Part shown: positions 51,363-60,270 of the stretch, in pieces
How positions within the stretch are numbered: position 1 is the first letter of the stretch
Layout of the letters: each line of letters opens with the position of its first letter
Notes under the pieces: generated by a model
Told to the model about the DNA's origin: nothing
The model's database searches: none
Seen by the model: the letters and a program-made list of their open reading frames with translations, nothing else
Translations under genes and position numbers: made by a program
Assembly (NCBI GenBank): GCA_019242475.1
Contig: JAFAVK010000127.1
Coordinates: 62,001-126,000, forward strand
From: Acidobacteriota bacterium
Lineage (GTDB): Bacteria > Acidobacteriota > Blastocatellia > Pyrinomonadales > Pyrinomonadaceae
Reading direction: 5' to 3'
Length of the DNA stretch: 64,000 nucleotides

Positions 51363-53216
51363 CTCTGGCTCCTGCTCGCCGCCGCCGGCCTCGCCCTCTA
51401 CGCGTGGGGCGCGCCCGTGAACCCGCCGGGCTTCTTCATCGACGAGTCCTCGGTCGCCTACAACGCGCACGCCATCGCCCAGACAGGAAAGGACGAGCAC
51501 GGCGAGGCGTGGCCGCTCTACTTCCGCGCGTTCGGGGATTACAAGAACCCGACGTACGTCTACCTGCTGGCCGCCGTCTTCCGCGTGACGGGGCCGAATG
51601 TGGCGGCCGCGCGTTATCTGAGCGCGACCCTGGGTGTGCTGGCGGCGCTCGCGTTGGGATTGCTCGGAGTTCGACTGACGGGATGTCGCCGGGCGGGGCT
51701 GCTCACGTTCCTCGCGGCGCTGCTGACGCCGTGGCTGTTCGAGCTGAGCCGCGTGGTCGTGGAGGTCGCGGCCTACCCGCTCGCGGTCGCGCTCTTCCTG
51801 CTGGCGACGCGGCGCGCCGCGAGTAAAGAGGCGTGGGGCCTCGCCGACTCCGCCTTCGTCGCGGCCGCGCTCGCGCTCGTCACGTACACGTACTCGACGG
51901 GGCGCCTGTTCGGGCCGCTGCTCGCTCTCGGGCTCGCCCTGCTCTTGACGACGCGGGCGCGCGTGCGTCCGCTGTTGACGACGTGGGCGCTGTACGGGCT
52001 CGCGCTCGTCCCGCTCTACGTCTACCACCAACGCAACCCCGAGGCGCTCACGAAGCGCTTCAACTACCTGACCTACGTCACGCCCGAGAGCGGCTACGCG
52101 GAGGACGCGTGGGAGTTCGTCAAGCACTTCGCCGGCAACCTCAACCCCTGGCGGCTGCTCGTCACGGGCGACGTGAACAATTACCAGATCGTGAGCGTGC
52201 CCGGCGCGGCGCCCGTCGCCTTCGCCTCCTTCGCGCTCGCGCTGTTCGGCGCGTGGCTCGCGTTGAGGGCTGTCCGACGCGACGCGTGGTGGCGGCTCTT
52301 CTTCTACGGGCTGGCCGCGTCGGTCGTGCCCGCGTCGCTCACGAACGACTACTTCCACATGCTGCGGCTGGCGGCGCTGCCGGTCTTCCTCGTCGCGCTC
52401 TGCGCGCCCGCGCTCGCGTGGCTGGTTGAGAGAAGGAGCAAGACGCTCGTCGTCTTGGTTGTGCTGATGCTCGCGCAGGGCGCCGTCTTCCGCTGGCAGT
52501 TCGAGCGATTCGCTGGCTCGCCCTGGCGGCGGCACATGTACGACGCCGAGTACCCTTCGAAGCTCCTGCCGGCGGCGCTCGCCGCGTCGCCGCGCGAGGT
52601 GCATCTGGCGGACTCGACCTCGGTGCCCGGCTACGTGCAGGCGCTCTGGTACGGCGCGGCGTGGGGGCTCCCGCCCGAGACGTTCGTCCGTCTGCGCGCG
52701 GACGAGCCCGCGCCCGCCGGCGCCGTCGTCGTCACGACCGAAGACGTGCGCCCGCGCTGCCGCCTGCTGGCCGAGAGCGAGCCCTACGCCGTCTGCGCGA
52801 CGGAAGGCCCGCCGCGCGTCCCACGGCCGCTCGCCGACGCGGACTTCCGCGCAGAGCTGCGCGCGCTGGACATCCCCGCGCGCGTCGCGGCGAAGTCGCG
52901 CGTCGAGATACGCGTCGCCGTGCGCAACGCGGGCGGCGCCGTCTGGCTCGCGCGCGAGCGCGGCCTCTCGCCGCTCCAACTGAGCGCGGCCAACCACTGG
53001 CTCGACGCATTGGGAAACGTCGTCACGAACGACGACGGGCGCGGCGCGCTCCCACGCGACCTGCGCCCCGGCGAGGAGACGGAGATCAACTTCGCCGTCA
53101 ACGCGCCCCGCGGCCCCGGCGACTACCTGCTCGAAATAGACATGCTTCAGGAGGGCGCCTCCTGGTTCGCGCTGAAGGGCTCCAAGACGCTGCGCGTGCC
53201 GGTGAGGGTGGAATGA
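51324..53216 (+). CDS. GT-C glycosyltransferase with C-terminal beta-sandwich module, 630 aa
   Basis: The start is uncertain. The longest frame starts with TTG at 51324, and the first dozen codons (KFQISNFKSQI) come from a word array; a CTG at 51360 would start directly at the first helix (LLWLLLAAAGLALYAWGAP). The acidic PMT/ArnT-like loop follows (GFFIDESSVAYNAHAIAQTG), then about ten helices. From about residue 515 is the beta-sandwich module (VEIRVAVRNAGGAVWLAR, AANHWLDALGNVVTNDDGRG, YLLEIDMLQEGASWFALKGS), nearly identical in pattern to the lipoprotein at 39903. The stop codon lies at the edge of another array. Confidence 0.85.
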   Translation: MKFQISNFKSQILLWLLLAAAGLALYAWGAPVNPPGFFIDESSVAYNAHAIAQTGKDEHGEAWPLYFRAFGDYKNPTYVYLLAAVFRVTGPNVAAARYLSATLGVLAALALGLLGVRLTGCRRAGLLTFLAALLTPWLFELSRVVVEVAAYPLAVALFLLATRRAASKEAWGLADSAFVAAALALVTYTYSTGRLFGPLLALGLALLLTTRARVRPLLTTWALYGLALVPLYVYHQRNPEALTKRFNYLTYVTPESGYAEDAWEFVKHFAGNLNPWRLLVTGDVNNYQIVSVPGAAPVAFASFALALFGAWLALRAVRRDAWWRLFFYGLAASVVPASLTNDYFHMLRLAALPVFLVALCAPALAWLVERRSKTLVVLVVLMLAQGAVFRWQFERFAGSPWRRHMYDAEYPSKLLPAALAASPREVHLADSTSVPGYVQALWYGAAWGLPPETFVRLRADEPAPAGAVVVTTEDVRPRCRLLAESEPYAVCATEGPPRVPRPLADADFRAELRALDIPARVAAKSRVEIRVAVRNAGGAVWLARERGLSPLQLSAANHWLDALGNVVTNDDGRGALPRDLRPGEETEINFAVNAPRGPGDYLLEIDMLQEGASWFALKGSKTLRVPVRVE

Positions 53217-53277
53217 CGGGGAGAAGGGGTGACGGGGAGAAAGGCTCATCTTCTCCCCGTCACCCCTTCTCCTTCCT
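53212..53277. repeat. Inverted word array, unit GGGGAGAA/GGGGTGAC (8 bp), between convergent genes
   Basis: Left arm GACGGGGAGAAGGGGTGACG and GGGAGAAAGG (53215-53244); right arm TTCTCCCCGTCACCCCTTCT and CC (53251-53272). The stop codons of both convergent genes (TGA at 53214-53216 and, on the minus strand, 53260-53262) are made from this array. Confidence 0.9.
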
Positions 53278-54405
53278 CTTCAACGCCTCCGCGTACACGT
53301 CGAGGGTCGCGCGGGCGGTGCGTGTCCAGGAAAATTGGGCGGCGCGGCGCAGGCCGGCTTCGGAGAGGGCGCGGCGGGCCGGTTCGTGGTCGAGGAGTTC
53401 GAGGAGGATGCGCGTGAGCCCGTCCACGTCAAGGGGGTCGAAGAGGCGCGCGGCGAAGGCCGTGACCTCGGCGACGGCCGGCGTGTCGCCCGCGACGACC
53501 GCCGCGCCGCAGCTCATCGCTTCGAGCGGCGGCAGGCCGAAGCCCTCGTAGAGCGAAGGGTAGACGAAGAGGGCGCAGGCCGCGTAGAGCGCGCGCAACT
53601 GCTCGTCCGAGACGTAGCCGGTCAGCACGACGCGCCCCTTGAACGGAGACTTCTCTAACAACTCGAAGAGCGGCCCGCTCAGCCAACCGCGCCCGCCCGC
53701 GACGACCAGCCGCAGATTCGATGAAGGGCGCGCGCGCAAGACCTCCTCGAACGCGCGGAGGAGGGTCAGGAGGTTCTTGCGCGGCTCGATGGTGCCCACG
53801 GCCAGCAGGAACTCGCCGTCGCCGACGCCCAGCCCGCGCAGCACGCCCTCGGCCTCGCCCCCTTCCAACGGCCTGAAGCACGCGCGCGCCGCCTCGTGCA
53901 CGGCGAAGACCTTCGAGGGCGCCACGCGCAGCCACTCGCAGAGCTCGCGCCGCACGGCCTCGGTCGGCGTGACCACGGCCGCGGCCGCGCGCGTCATCAA
54001 AGGCAGCCGCCGCCGCGCGCGCCAGACACGCCGCTGCTCGTGCGTCTCGGGGTGCTTGAAGAGCGACAGGTCGTGGACTGTCACCACGCGCGTCGTCGCG
54101 CCCCACAAGGGCACCTCGTAGTTCGTCCCGTGGAAGAGCCCGAAGCCACGGCGCGCCGCGTACCGCGGCAGCCCCGCAGACCACCAGCGCCGCCCGAGCG
54201 CGCCCACGCGCACGCGCTCCTCCTTCAGATTGGCGGGCGGGCGCTCCCGCCCTCCGAAATTGATCGAAGGATACGAGGAAGGATAGACCAGCTCGAACTC
54301 GTCGCCCGGCGCGGCCTCCGCCAGCGCCCGCGCCAGCTCGTACGTGTAATGGCCGACGCCCGCGCGCGGCTCCGTCAGCGGGATGGCGTCGAGACCGATG
54401 AGCAT
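53260..54405 (-). CDS. Glycosyltransferase family 4, 381 aa
   Basis: A complete GT-B protein: MLIGLDAIPLTEPRAGVGHY and TYELARAL at the start, HDLSLFKHPETHEQRR, SNPSEAV-like VVTPTEAVRRELCEWLRV, then LLAVGTIEPRKNLLTLLRAF and the E-x7-E motif YEGFGLPPLEAMSCGAAVVA. The pattern is close to mannosyl- and rhamnosyltransferases of O-antigen loci. It is cytoplasmic. The ATG at 54405 follows directly on a word array (CTGCCTACTGCCC before the ATG), so there is no Shine-Dalgarno at all. The last codons (KRKEKG) are from the array at 53212-53277. It closes the glycan island. Confidence 0.92.
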   Translation of the reverse strand: MLIGLDAIPLTEPRAGVGHYTYELARALAEAAPGDEFELVYPSSYPSINFGGRERPPANLKEERVRVGALGRRWWSAGLPRYAARRGFGLFHGTNYEVPLWGATTRVVTVHDLSLFKHPETHEQRRVWRARRRLPLMTRAAAAVVTPTEAVRRELCEWLRVAPSKVFAVHEAARACFRPLEGGEAEGVLRGLGVGDGEFLLAVGTIEPRKNLLTLLRAFEEVLRARPSSNLRLVVAGGRGWLSGPLFELLEKSPFKGRVVLTGYVSDEQLRALYAACALFVYPSLYEGFGLPPLEAMSCGAAVVAGDTPAVAEVTAFAARLFDPLDVDGLTRILLELLDHEPARRALSEAGLRRAAQFSWTRTARATLDVYAEALKRKEKG

Positions 54406-54406
54406 A

Positions 54407-54537
54407 GGGCAGTAGGCAGCAGGCAGATAGCAGTAGGCAGCAGGTGTTCAGTCTAAAACGTCGGGGGCCACGAGGTGATAAACCATCGCGGCCCCCGGCT
54501 CTGAACTGCCTACTGCCATCTGCCTACTGCCTACTGA
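54407..54537. repeat. Inverted word array, unit CAGTAGG (7 bp), with a central terminator-like stem
   Basis: The left arm (54410-54451) reads five or six 7-bp words (CAGTAGG, CAGCAGG, CAGATAG), and the right arm (54501-54537) inverts them (CTGCCTA). A second stem GGGGGCC/GGCCCCC (54464-54470 with 54490-54496) sits in the middle. The stop codon (TAG, 54531-54533) of the next gene is part of a CAGTAGG word. Confidence 0.9.
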
Positions 54538-57131
54538 ATCGTGATGTGCGGCGCGGTGTCGGCCGGGCGGCTGGAGGCCGTCCCGGCGGTGGCCGCGACG
54601 GTGATGATGACGGGCACGTCGCCGGCGTGTTCGAGCGAGGCGGGCAGCGTGACCGTGACCTGGTCGATGCCGGGCGTGTTCGTCGGGCTGATCGCGATGG
54701 GGCTCGTGGTCGGGTCGGCCGTGCCCACGATGTCGGTCGTGCCGATGCGGACGGTGACCGTGGCGGGCGCGAGCACGCCCCGCATGCCCGTCACGAAGAA
54801 TTGCAGCGTCGTCGCCACCGTCTCCGTCGTCGCCGACGTGCAGTCGTTGTTCGTCGGCCGCGGTGAGGTGATGGTGAACGGCTCGGCCGTCCCCATGACG
54901 CACATGTTCGTGACGTTGAGCGCGGCCGCGCGCCCGCCCGGCCCGTTCGTCGTGGTGAAGATGTCGGGCTGCGCGAAGTTCAGCAGGAGCGACGTGCGGA
55001 TGAGCGAGCCGTTGTTGAAGATGACGACGGGCGCCGCCGTCGTCGCGCTGACGAGCCCCTTCGGCACCACGAAGTTGATCCGGCCCGGCGAGACGAAGTA
55101 GAGCCCCGCGGCCGCGCCCGAGACCGTCACCGACACGCCCGACAGCTCAAGCGGCAACGGCGGCCGCCGCAGCGTGTCGTGCGCGGCCGTCTTGTTCACC
55201 TCGACCGAGGCCGGCGCCAGCGCCAGCGTCGAGCGCGCGATGCCGAGCATGCCCGGCGCGAGCCCCGTCACGTCGGGCGGGGTCGGCGAGGGGCTCGGCG
55301 CGACGACGGCCTCGTCGCTCGCGCCCGTGGAGAACGAGACGGGCGCGGGACTCGTCGCGGGGGTCGGGCTCGGCGCCGGGGTCTCACTCGTCGCGACGGG
55401 GATGAGCTGGTAGAAGGCTTCGCTCGACGCGTCGGCGTTGCCGCCGCCCTGCTCGCTCCCGAGCGAGAGCGCCATCCGGCGGATGTTGTCGGCCGGGAAG
55501 GGCTGGAGCGGGTTGAACGAGCCGTGCAGGGTGAGGCTCCCGGGGTTCCCGAGGTTGGTGACGCGCGAGACTGTCGTCAGCGCCGCGACGGGCGCCGAGA
55601 AGACCTGCGCGAGGTTCGACTGGTTGAGCCCCGTGCCCGTCGCCGTCGCGATTGTGCCGTCCGCGAGGTAGTTCAGGTTCGAGGCCCAGACGACGCGCGT
55701 GCTGTCGCCCGTGAAGGTCGGCCAGCGCGTCGATAGGTCGAGCTGGTTGGAGGGCGGGCGCTGGCCCACCTGCTCGAAGGTGGGCGATGCCCCCGAGACG
55801 TTGACGATGTAGATGCCGAAGCTGTTGGCGAGCGCGCCGCTGAGCGTGCCGTCGGCGTTGAAGGGGGCCGAGGACTCGAAGACGAGGCGGCTGCCGTCGC
55901 GCGTGAGGCGGCGGCCCGGGCTCAGGATGTTGACGCTGGCGCCCGCGATCTGGGCGCGCGTCTCGGGCGGCGTCTTCGTCAACTGCCGCGTGCTCTGGAC
56001 GGCGCCGGTCGCGCTGTTGAGCGTGGCGACGATGAGCTCGCCGTTGCCGCGATTGGCCGTCGCCTCGTCGGTGCCGAGGTCGGCGTTCGAGACGTAGGCG
56101 AGGCGGCACGGGAGCACGCCGTCGCAGGCCGAGAGCGTGGGCGCCTCGTTGAAGACGAAGGTGGTCGGGATGACGCTCCCCGCCGGGATGATGTCGGCCG
56201 TCGCCGTCACCTGCGTGAACGCGCGCGAGGAGGAGGCCGGGTTCTTGACGACGAAAATCTCCTTGTTGCCGTCGGGGTTGCCGGCGCCGACGTTGCCCGA
56301 GCGCGCCTTCGAGACGAAGGCGACGAGCGACCCGTCGTCGTTGACGACGGGGTTGTCGTTGTCGCGCGCGAAGAAGGCCGGGAGGATGGCCGTCGCGGCG
56401 CGCGGCAGCGTCGAGGCCGGCGTCGTGGTGACGCGCGTCATCGTGCCGGTCGAGAGATCGACCTCGGGAATCTCCGTCCCCTGCGAGAGGTCGGAGACCT
56501 CCGGGTACGACGGCAGCGCGTAGATGAAGATTTCGGTGTTGCCGTCGGCCTTGAGCGCGGCGGCGTTATCCTGCCCGACGAACTGCTTCGGCGTGAGCGA
56601 GGGGTTGGCGTCGCTGTAGGCGTTCGAGATAAAGACGATAAACTTGCCGTCGTGGCTGATGACGGGCATGAGGTTGACGACCGCCACGTCGATGTTGGTG
56701 GCTTCGTCGGCGGCCTTGGTCGTGTCCTTGAGCGCGCTCTTGGTGTCCGTGATCTGGTAGACGCGGCGCTGCGCGTAGTCGAAGAGGAAGATCTCCTGGT
56801 TGCCGTCCGCGTTGTTGCGCGCCGCCGAGCGGTTGGTGGCGATGTCGGCGTTCGACTCGATGACGACGAAGCGCCCGTTGCCGCTGATGTCGCCCGCGTA
56901 GGAGTTGCGGATGATGGGGACGGTGGTCGGCGTGGGGGTCGGGGTCGGCGAGGGCGTCGGCGTGGCCGTGGCCGCGGGCGTCGGACTCGGGGCCGTCGAG
57001 GTGATCTGGAAGATGGCGGTGTCGGGCGACGGCGAGAGCGTCTGCGCCCGCGCGGCCGCGGTCAGGACGGCGGCGGCGGCCAGCGCGACGAGCGCCGCGC
57101 GGACGCGCGACAGACGGAAAGCGTGCTTCAC
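54531..57131 (-). CDS. Exported beta-propeller-like protein with TIGR03437-like C-terminal domain, 866 aa
   Basis: The GTG at 57131 is chosen because GGAGGA lies 7 bp upstream and the signal peptide begins there (KHAFRLSRVRAALVALAAA); ATG 57155 is an alternative. After a (PT)n linker, residues about 60-560 have repeated strands of the kind NADGNQEIFLFDYAQRRVYQ, NGRFVVIESNAD, DGNTEIFIYALPSY, DGSRLVFESSAPF and NPDGNKEIFVVKNP, which fit a TolB/WD40-like propeller. The C-terminal 230 residues (LYFVSPGRINFVVPKGLVSA, VTVRIGTTDIVG) match the acidobacterial TIGR03437 domain. It probably sits on the cell surface or is released. It is alone in its unit. Confidence 0.88.
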   Translation of the reverse strand: MKHAFRLSRVRAALVALAAAAVLTAAARAQTLSPSPDTAIFQITSTAPSPTPAATATPTPSPTPTPTPTTVPIIRNSYAGDISGNGRFVVIESNADIATNRSAARNNADGNQEIFLFDYAQRRVYQITDTKSALKDTTKAADEATNIDVAVVNLMPVISHDGKFIVFISNAYSDANPSLTPKQFVGQDNAAALKADGNTEIFIYALPSYPEVSDLSQGTEIPEVDLSTGTMTRVTTTPASTLPRAATAILPAFFARDNDNPVVNDDGSLVAFVSKARSGNVGAGNPDGNKEIFVVKNPASSSRAFTQVTATADIIPAGSVIPTTFVFNEAPTLSACDGVLPCRLAYVSNADLGTDEATANRGNGELIVATLNSATGAVQSTRQLTKTPPETRAQIAGASVNILSPGRRLTRDGSRLVFESSAPFNADGTLSGALANSFGIYIVNVSGASPTFEQVGQRPPSNQLDLSTRWPTFTGDSTRVVWASNLNYLADGTIATATGTGLNQSNLAQVFSAPVAALTTVSRVTNLGNPGSLTLHGSFNPLQPFPADNIRRMALSLGSEQGGGNADASSEAFYQLIPVATSETPAPSPTPATSPAPVSFSTGASDEAVVAPSPSPTPPDVTGLAPGMLGIARSTLALAPASVEVNKTAAHDTLRRPPLPLELSGVSVTVSGAAAGLYFVSPGRINFVVPKGLVSATTAAPVVIFNNGSLIRTSLLLNFAQPDIFTTTNGPGGRAAALNVTNMCVMGTAEPFTITSPRPTNNDCTSATTETVATTLQFFVTGMRGVLAPATVTVRIGTTDIVGTADPTTSPIAISPTNTPGIDQVTVTLPASLEHAGDVPVIITVAATAGTASSRPADTAPHITIQ

Positions 57132-57321
57132 GAAAAGTCCTCCGGACGGGAGCATATGAAATCGCTGACGTATAAAGCCCAAGGGAGACGGTTCGGGCGC
57201 GGGCTCAAGCGGCGGCGCCGGCCGTGCGGCCCCGGCGGGCCGAACCCCTTCGAGTGTGGCGCGCCGCTGGAGTAAAGAAAACGCATTTTACGCGGAAGCC
57301 TCGCGCCCGCGCAACCGCCGA

Positions 57322-57403
57322 GGTAGATAGATGTCAGATGCCAGATGTCAGTCAGAAGGCTGTCTTCGACTGACATCTGGCATCCGGCATTTAACATCTA
57401 CCC
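57322..57403. repeat. Inverted word array, unit GATGTCA (7 bp)
   Basis: Left arm GTAGATAGATGTCAGATGCC and AGATGTCAGTC (57323-57354), right arm GACTGACATCTGGCATCCGG and CATTTAACATCTACC (57368-57402). It is of the same word class as the array at 21731-21804, 35 kb away. It follows the stop of the DUF4214 metalloprotease gene on the minus strand by 6 bp. Confidence 0.88.
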
Positions 57404-57408
57404 TTTCT

Positions 57409-60270
57409 TCACGGCCCGAACCTCTGCCGGTACTCGGTCGAGTCGAGGAACGCCTTGACCAGCTCGGCCTGGACGTAGTTGCCGTTGAACTCGTCGAGCT
57501 TGCCGAGCCAGAAGTTCCAGCCGGCGTAGTTCAGGTTCGCCTCGGGCGCGTCGCTCGGGTTCCTGCGCAGATAGCCGAAGTACTGCATCAAGACGAAGGC
57601 CCGGTTCTTCTCGCGCCGGTCTAGCTCCGTGTTCTCGGCGACCTTCCGCAGCACCGAGGCGCGCCCGGCCGCCGTGTCGTTCGCCGTCAGCTCGTCAATC
57701 AGGGCGGAGCGCTCGGCGGCCGTCAGCACCCGCCCCGCGTTCGCGTCGAGACGGTCAACGAACTGCGCCGGCGTCAGCGCGCCGTAGATGTCGGTGAAGC
57801 GCTGCCTTTGGACGAAGGTCTGCGCGTAAGCGACTTTGTTGCTTTCGAGTTTCGCGTCCCAGCCGGCCGTGTTCACGACGACGCCCGCGCCGACGAGCGG
57901 CGTGTCCTGTGCGAACTCCTCGCGCGTGATGACGGGGACGACCAGCCCCGTCGAGCCTTCAATCCGGTCGCCGTAGGCCGTCTTGTACATCCGCTCGACG
58001 AGGTAGCCGGTGTTCTGGAACTCGATGGACTGGAAGAAGGCCGCCGAGACGTTGATGCGCTTCACCTCGCGGCAGACGAGGTCGCCCAGGCAGCTCTCGA
58101 TCTCGCTCGTCCAGAACTGGAGGCCCGAGGCGTCGGAGGCGCGCCCGAGGAAGTCGCGGTAGTGCTGCTCGACGAAGGCCGCCGAGCCGTCGATGGGGTT
58201 GCCGGGCGAGGTCACGAAGTCGTTGAGGCCGATGTTCTGCCCGAAGTCGCTGAAGGCGGTGCGGCTCGCGGGGCTGAAGGCGTACGGCCCTTCGCGGAGC
58301 GGCGCGACCGTGTAGGTAGCCCCGACGGGCAGGGCGGAGATCGTGAAGTTGCCGTTGGCGTCCGTCAACACCGCCGGGTACTGGAGGCCGTTGGGCAGCG
58401 TCGGCCCGCTGATGCCGACGCGCACGCCCGCCACGCCGCGGCCGCCGGCGTCGGCCACGCGCCCGACCACGTTGAAGCGGCCCGCGACGGGCGTGGGGCT
58501 GGGCGAAGGGGTCGGCGTGGGAATGGGAGTCGGGGTCGGGGTCGCGACCGGCGTGGGCGTCGGGGTCGGCGCCGCCGTAAAAGTCCAGTTGAGGACGACC
58601 GTGCCGTTCTCGCTGTTCCAGCCGTCAACGTCGATGCGGTAGGTGGTGCCGGCCGTGGCGTTGACCTGGACGGCGCTGGTCTTGAGGCCGCCCGCGTCGT
58701 CGTTCGTGCAGGGGAAGCACGCCGTCTGCCCGAGCGTGTTGACGCTGCCGCCCGTGTAGACGCCGAGCGTCGTGTCGAAGCTGCTGCCGGCGGTGTTGAA
58801 GGTGGCCGTGCCGTTGGCGGGCGCCGTCCAGTTGAACCAGACCGACTTGTCGCTGAAGAACCCGGCCTGCGCCCCGTCCAGCTGCGAGGCCAGCTCGCCG
58901 GGCTCGCGCGTGGCCCAGGCGTTCGTGCCCGTGAAGGTGCCCGAGGCGCCCGAGAGCGAAGCGGCGTTGGCGAAGTTGTCGTTCACCGGGCGCTGCGGGT
59001 CGAAGGCGACCGAGTAGCCGAGCAGGTCGATGGTGCGGATGTCGTTCTCGGTGATGGTGCGCCGGACGCCGCGCGCGAGCGTCGGATCCATGATGCCGAT
59101 GAAGGGGCGCGTCGAGTAGAGCTGGTCGTCCTTCCAGTGGCTCGACTGCCGGCCGTCGCCGCCGTCGGCCGTGCCGCTCGGCCCGCCCGTCGAGACGGCC
59201 AGCTCCGGCGAGGCGTAGGTGCTCGTGAAGCCGCCGAACATGACCTGCGGCGAGGCGCCCGCCGTCAGCACGCGCAGGGCCGTGCCGAAGTTGCCGGCGT
59301 TCGCCTGCCCCGGGTAGAAGCGGAACAAGTCCCAGACGGAGAGCGACGCGCTGCTCCCGGTGCCGTTGGCGGAGACGAAGCCGAGCGCGTGGCCGATCTC
59401 GTGGACGACGACCGCGTCGAAGTCTGTGTAGCCGGCGGTGATGCCGTCCGAGGGGTCGAAGTCGAACTGGCCGGGGTTGCCGCTGGGGCCGAAGTTCGAG
59501 TTGAAGCCGATCTGCGCGTCGGGGCCGGCGGCGACGTTGAAGCCGAGGGCGCGCGCCTGCGCGGTGTTGACCTTGACGTTCGAGACGTTGACGGTCGCGC
59601 CGTTGAAGTCGGCCGGGACGGAGGAGGCGGGCAGCGCGTTGTAGAGCGCCAGCTCGGCGGCCGTCGGGTTCGAGTTTTCGATGAGATGCTGGCGGACGGT
59701 GGCGAGCGTCGGGTCGCTGCCGTTGCTCTTGATGACGAACGAGCCGGTCTGGCCGAGGATGCCGGGGCTGGGGTAGGCGCCCTGGTCGAAGAAGTTCGGG
59801 CCGAAGTCAACGCTGAGCGTGACGGTGACCGGCGTCGAGATGATCGACTCCCAGCGGTTGGCGGCGGCGATGAAGGCGTTCTTGGCCGCCGGGTTGGCTT
59901 CGAGCTGCGCCGTGCCCTGGAGCACGATGGTCAGGCCGGCCGAGGGGAGCAGCGCGAGCCCCGAAACATCTTGCGCGGAGTTGGGGACGAGAACCTCCTG
60001 GTTGTCGTCGAGAACCTGGCGGCGGGTCGGCGCGCCGCGGTAGATGACGTGCGTGGCGGCGGCCGCGCGGACGCGCTCGCGCTCTTCGGGCGTGGCGACG
60101 CGACAGACCGTCTCGCCCTGCTCGTTCTGGAAGAGGACGAAGGAGTCTTCGAGCACGCCGGCGTACTCCGTCCCGCCGCCCGTCTGCGCGCGGGCGGGGC
60201 CGGCGAAGGTGCCGGCGAAGGCGAACACCAGCGCCATGAGGCAGGCGGCAAGGCTTATCTCTTTACGCAA
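57409..60270 (-). CDS. Exported matrixin-like metalloprotease with PPC-like, CarboxypepD_reg and DUF4214 domains, 953 aa
   Basis: The start is a TTG at 60270 with AGGA upstream; residues 1-29 are a signal peptide. Residues about 100-420 are a zinc protease domain with VVHEIGHALGFVSANG (HExGHxxGF). Residues about 430-580 look like a pre-peptidase C-terminal sandwich (NFANAASLSGASGTFTGTNA, SVWFNWTAPANGTATFN). A (PT)n linker (about 585-615) leads to a carboxypeptidase-regulatory domain (NVVGRVADAGGRGVAGVRVG, LTDANGNFTISALPVGATYT), and from about 710 to the end is a DUF4214 module (YRDFLGRASDASGLQFW, YFGYLRRNPSDAP, AELVKAFLDSTEYRQRFG). It has a cysteine pair C-x5-C in the usual place. It is probably surface-bound. 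Confidence 0.92.
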   Translation of the reverse strand: MRKEISLAACLMALVFAFAGTFAGPARAQTGGGTEYAGVLEDSFVLFQNEQGETVCRVATPEERERVRAAAATHVIYRGAPTRRQVLDDNQEVLVPNSAQDVSGLALLPSAGLTIVLQGTAQLEANPAAKNAFIAAANRWESIISTPVTVTLSVDFGPNFFDQGAYPSPGILGQTGSFVIKSNGSDPTLATVRQHLIENSNPTAAELALYNALPASSVPADFNGATVNVSNVKVNTAQARALGFNVAAGPDAQIGFNSNFGPSGNPGQFDFDPSDGITAGYTDFDAVVVHEIGHALGFVSANGTGSSASLSVWDLFRFYPGQANAGNFGTALRVLTAGASPQVMFGGFTSTYASPELAVSTGGPSGTADGGDGRQSSHWKDDQLYSTRPFIGIMDPTLARGVRRTITENDIRTIDLLGYSVAFDPQRPVNDNFANAASLSGASGTFTGTNAWATREPGELASQLDGAQAGFFSDKSVWFNWTAPANGTATFNTAGSSFDTTLGVYTGGSVNTLGQTACFPCTNDDAGGLKTSAVQVNATAGTTYRIDVDGWNSENGTVVLNWTFTAAPTPTPTPVATPTPTPIPTPTPSPSPTPVAGRFNVVGRVADAGGRGVAGVRVGISGPTLPNGLQYPAVLTDANGNFTISALPVGATYTVAPLREGPYAFSPASRTAFSDFGQNIGLNDFVTSPGNPIDGSAAFVEQHYRDFLGRASDASGLQFWTSEIESCLGDLVCREVKRINVSAAFFQSIEFQNTGYLVERMYKTAYGDRIEGSTGLVVPVITREEFAQDTPLVGAGVVVNTAGWDAKLESNKVAYAQTFVQRQRFTDIYGALTPAQFVDRLDANAGRVLTAAERSALIDELTANDTAAGRASVLRKVAENTELDRREKNRAFVLMQYFGYLRRNPSDAPEANLNYAGWNFWLGKLDEFNGNYVQAELVKAFLDSTEYRQRFGP

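Noticed and set aside
25679-54405. Signs of a prophage or integrative element carrying the glycan island
   Set aside because: No integrase, transposase, att-like direct repeats or tRNA at the borders; the island has the same base and codon use as the rest of the window.
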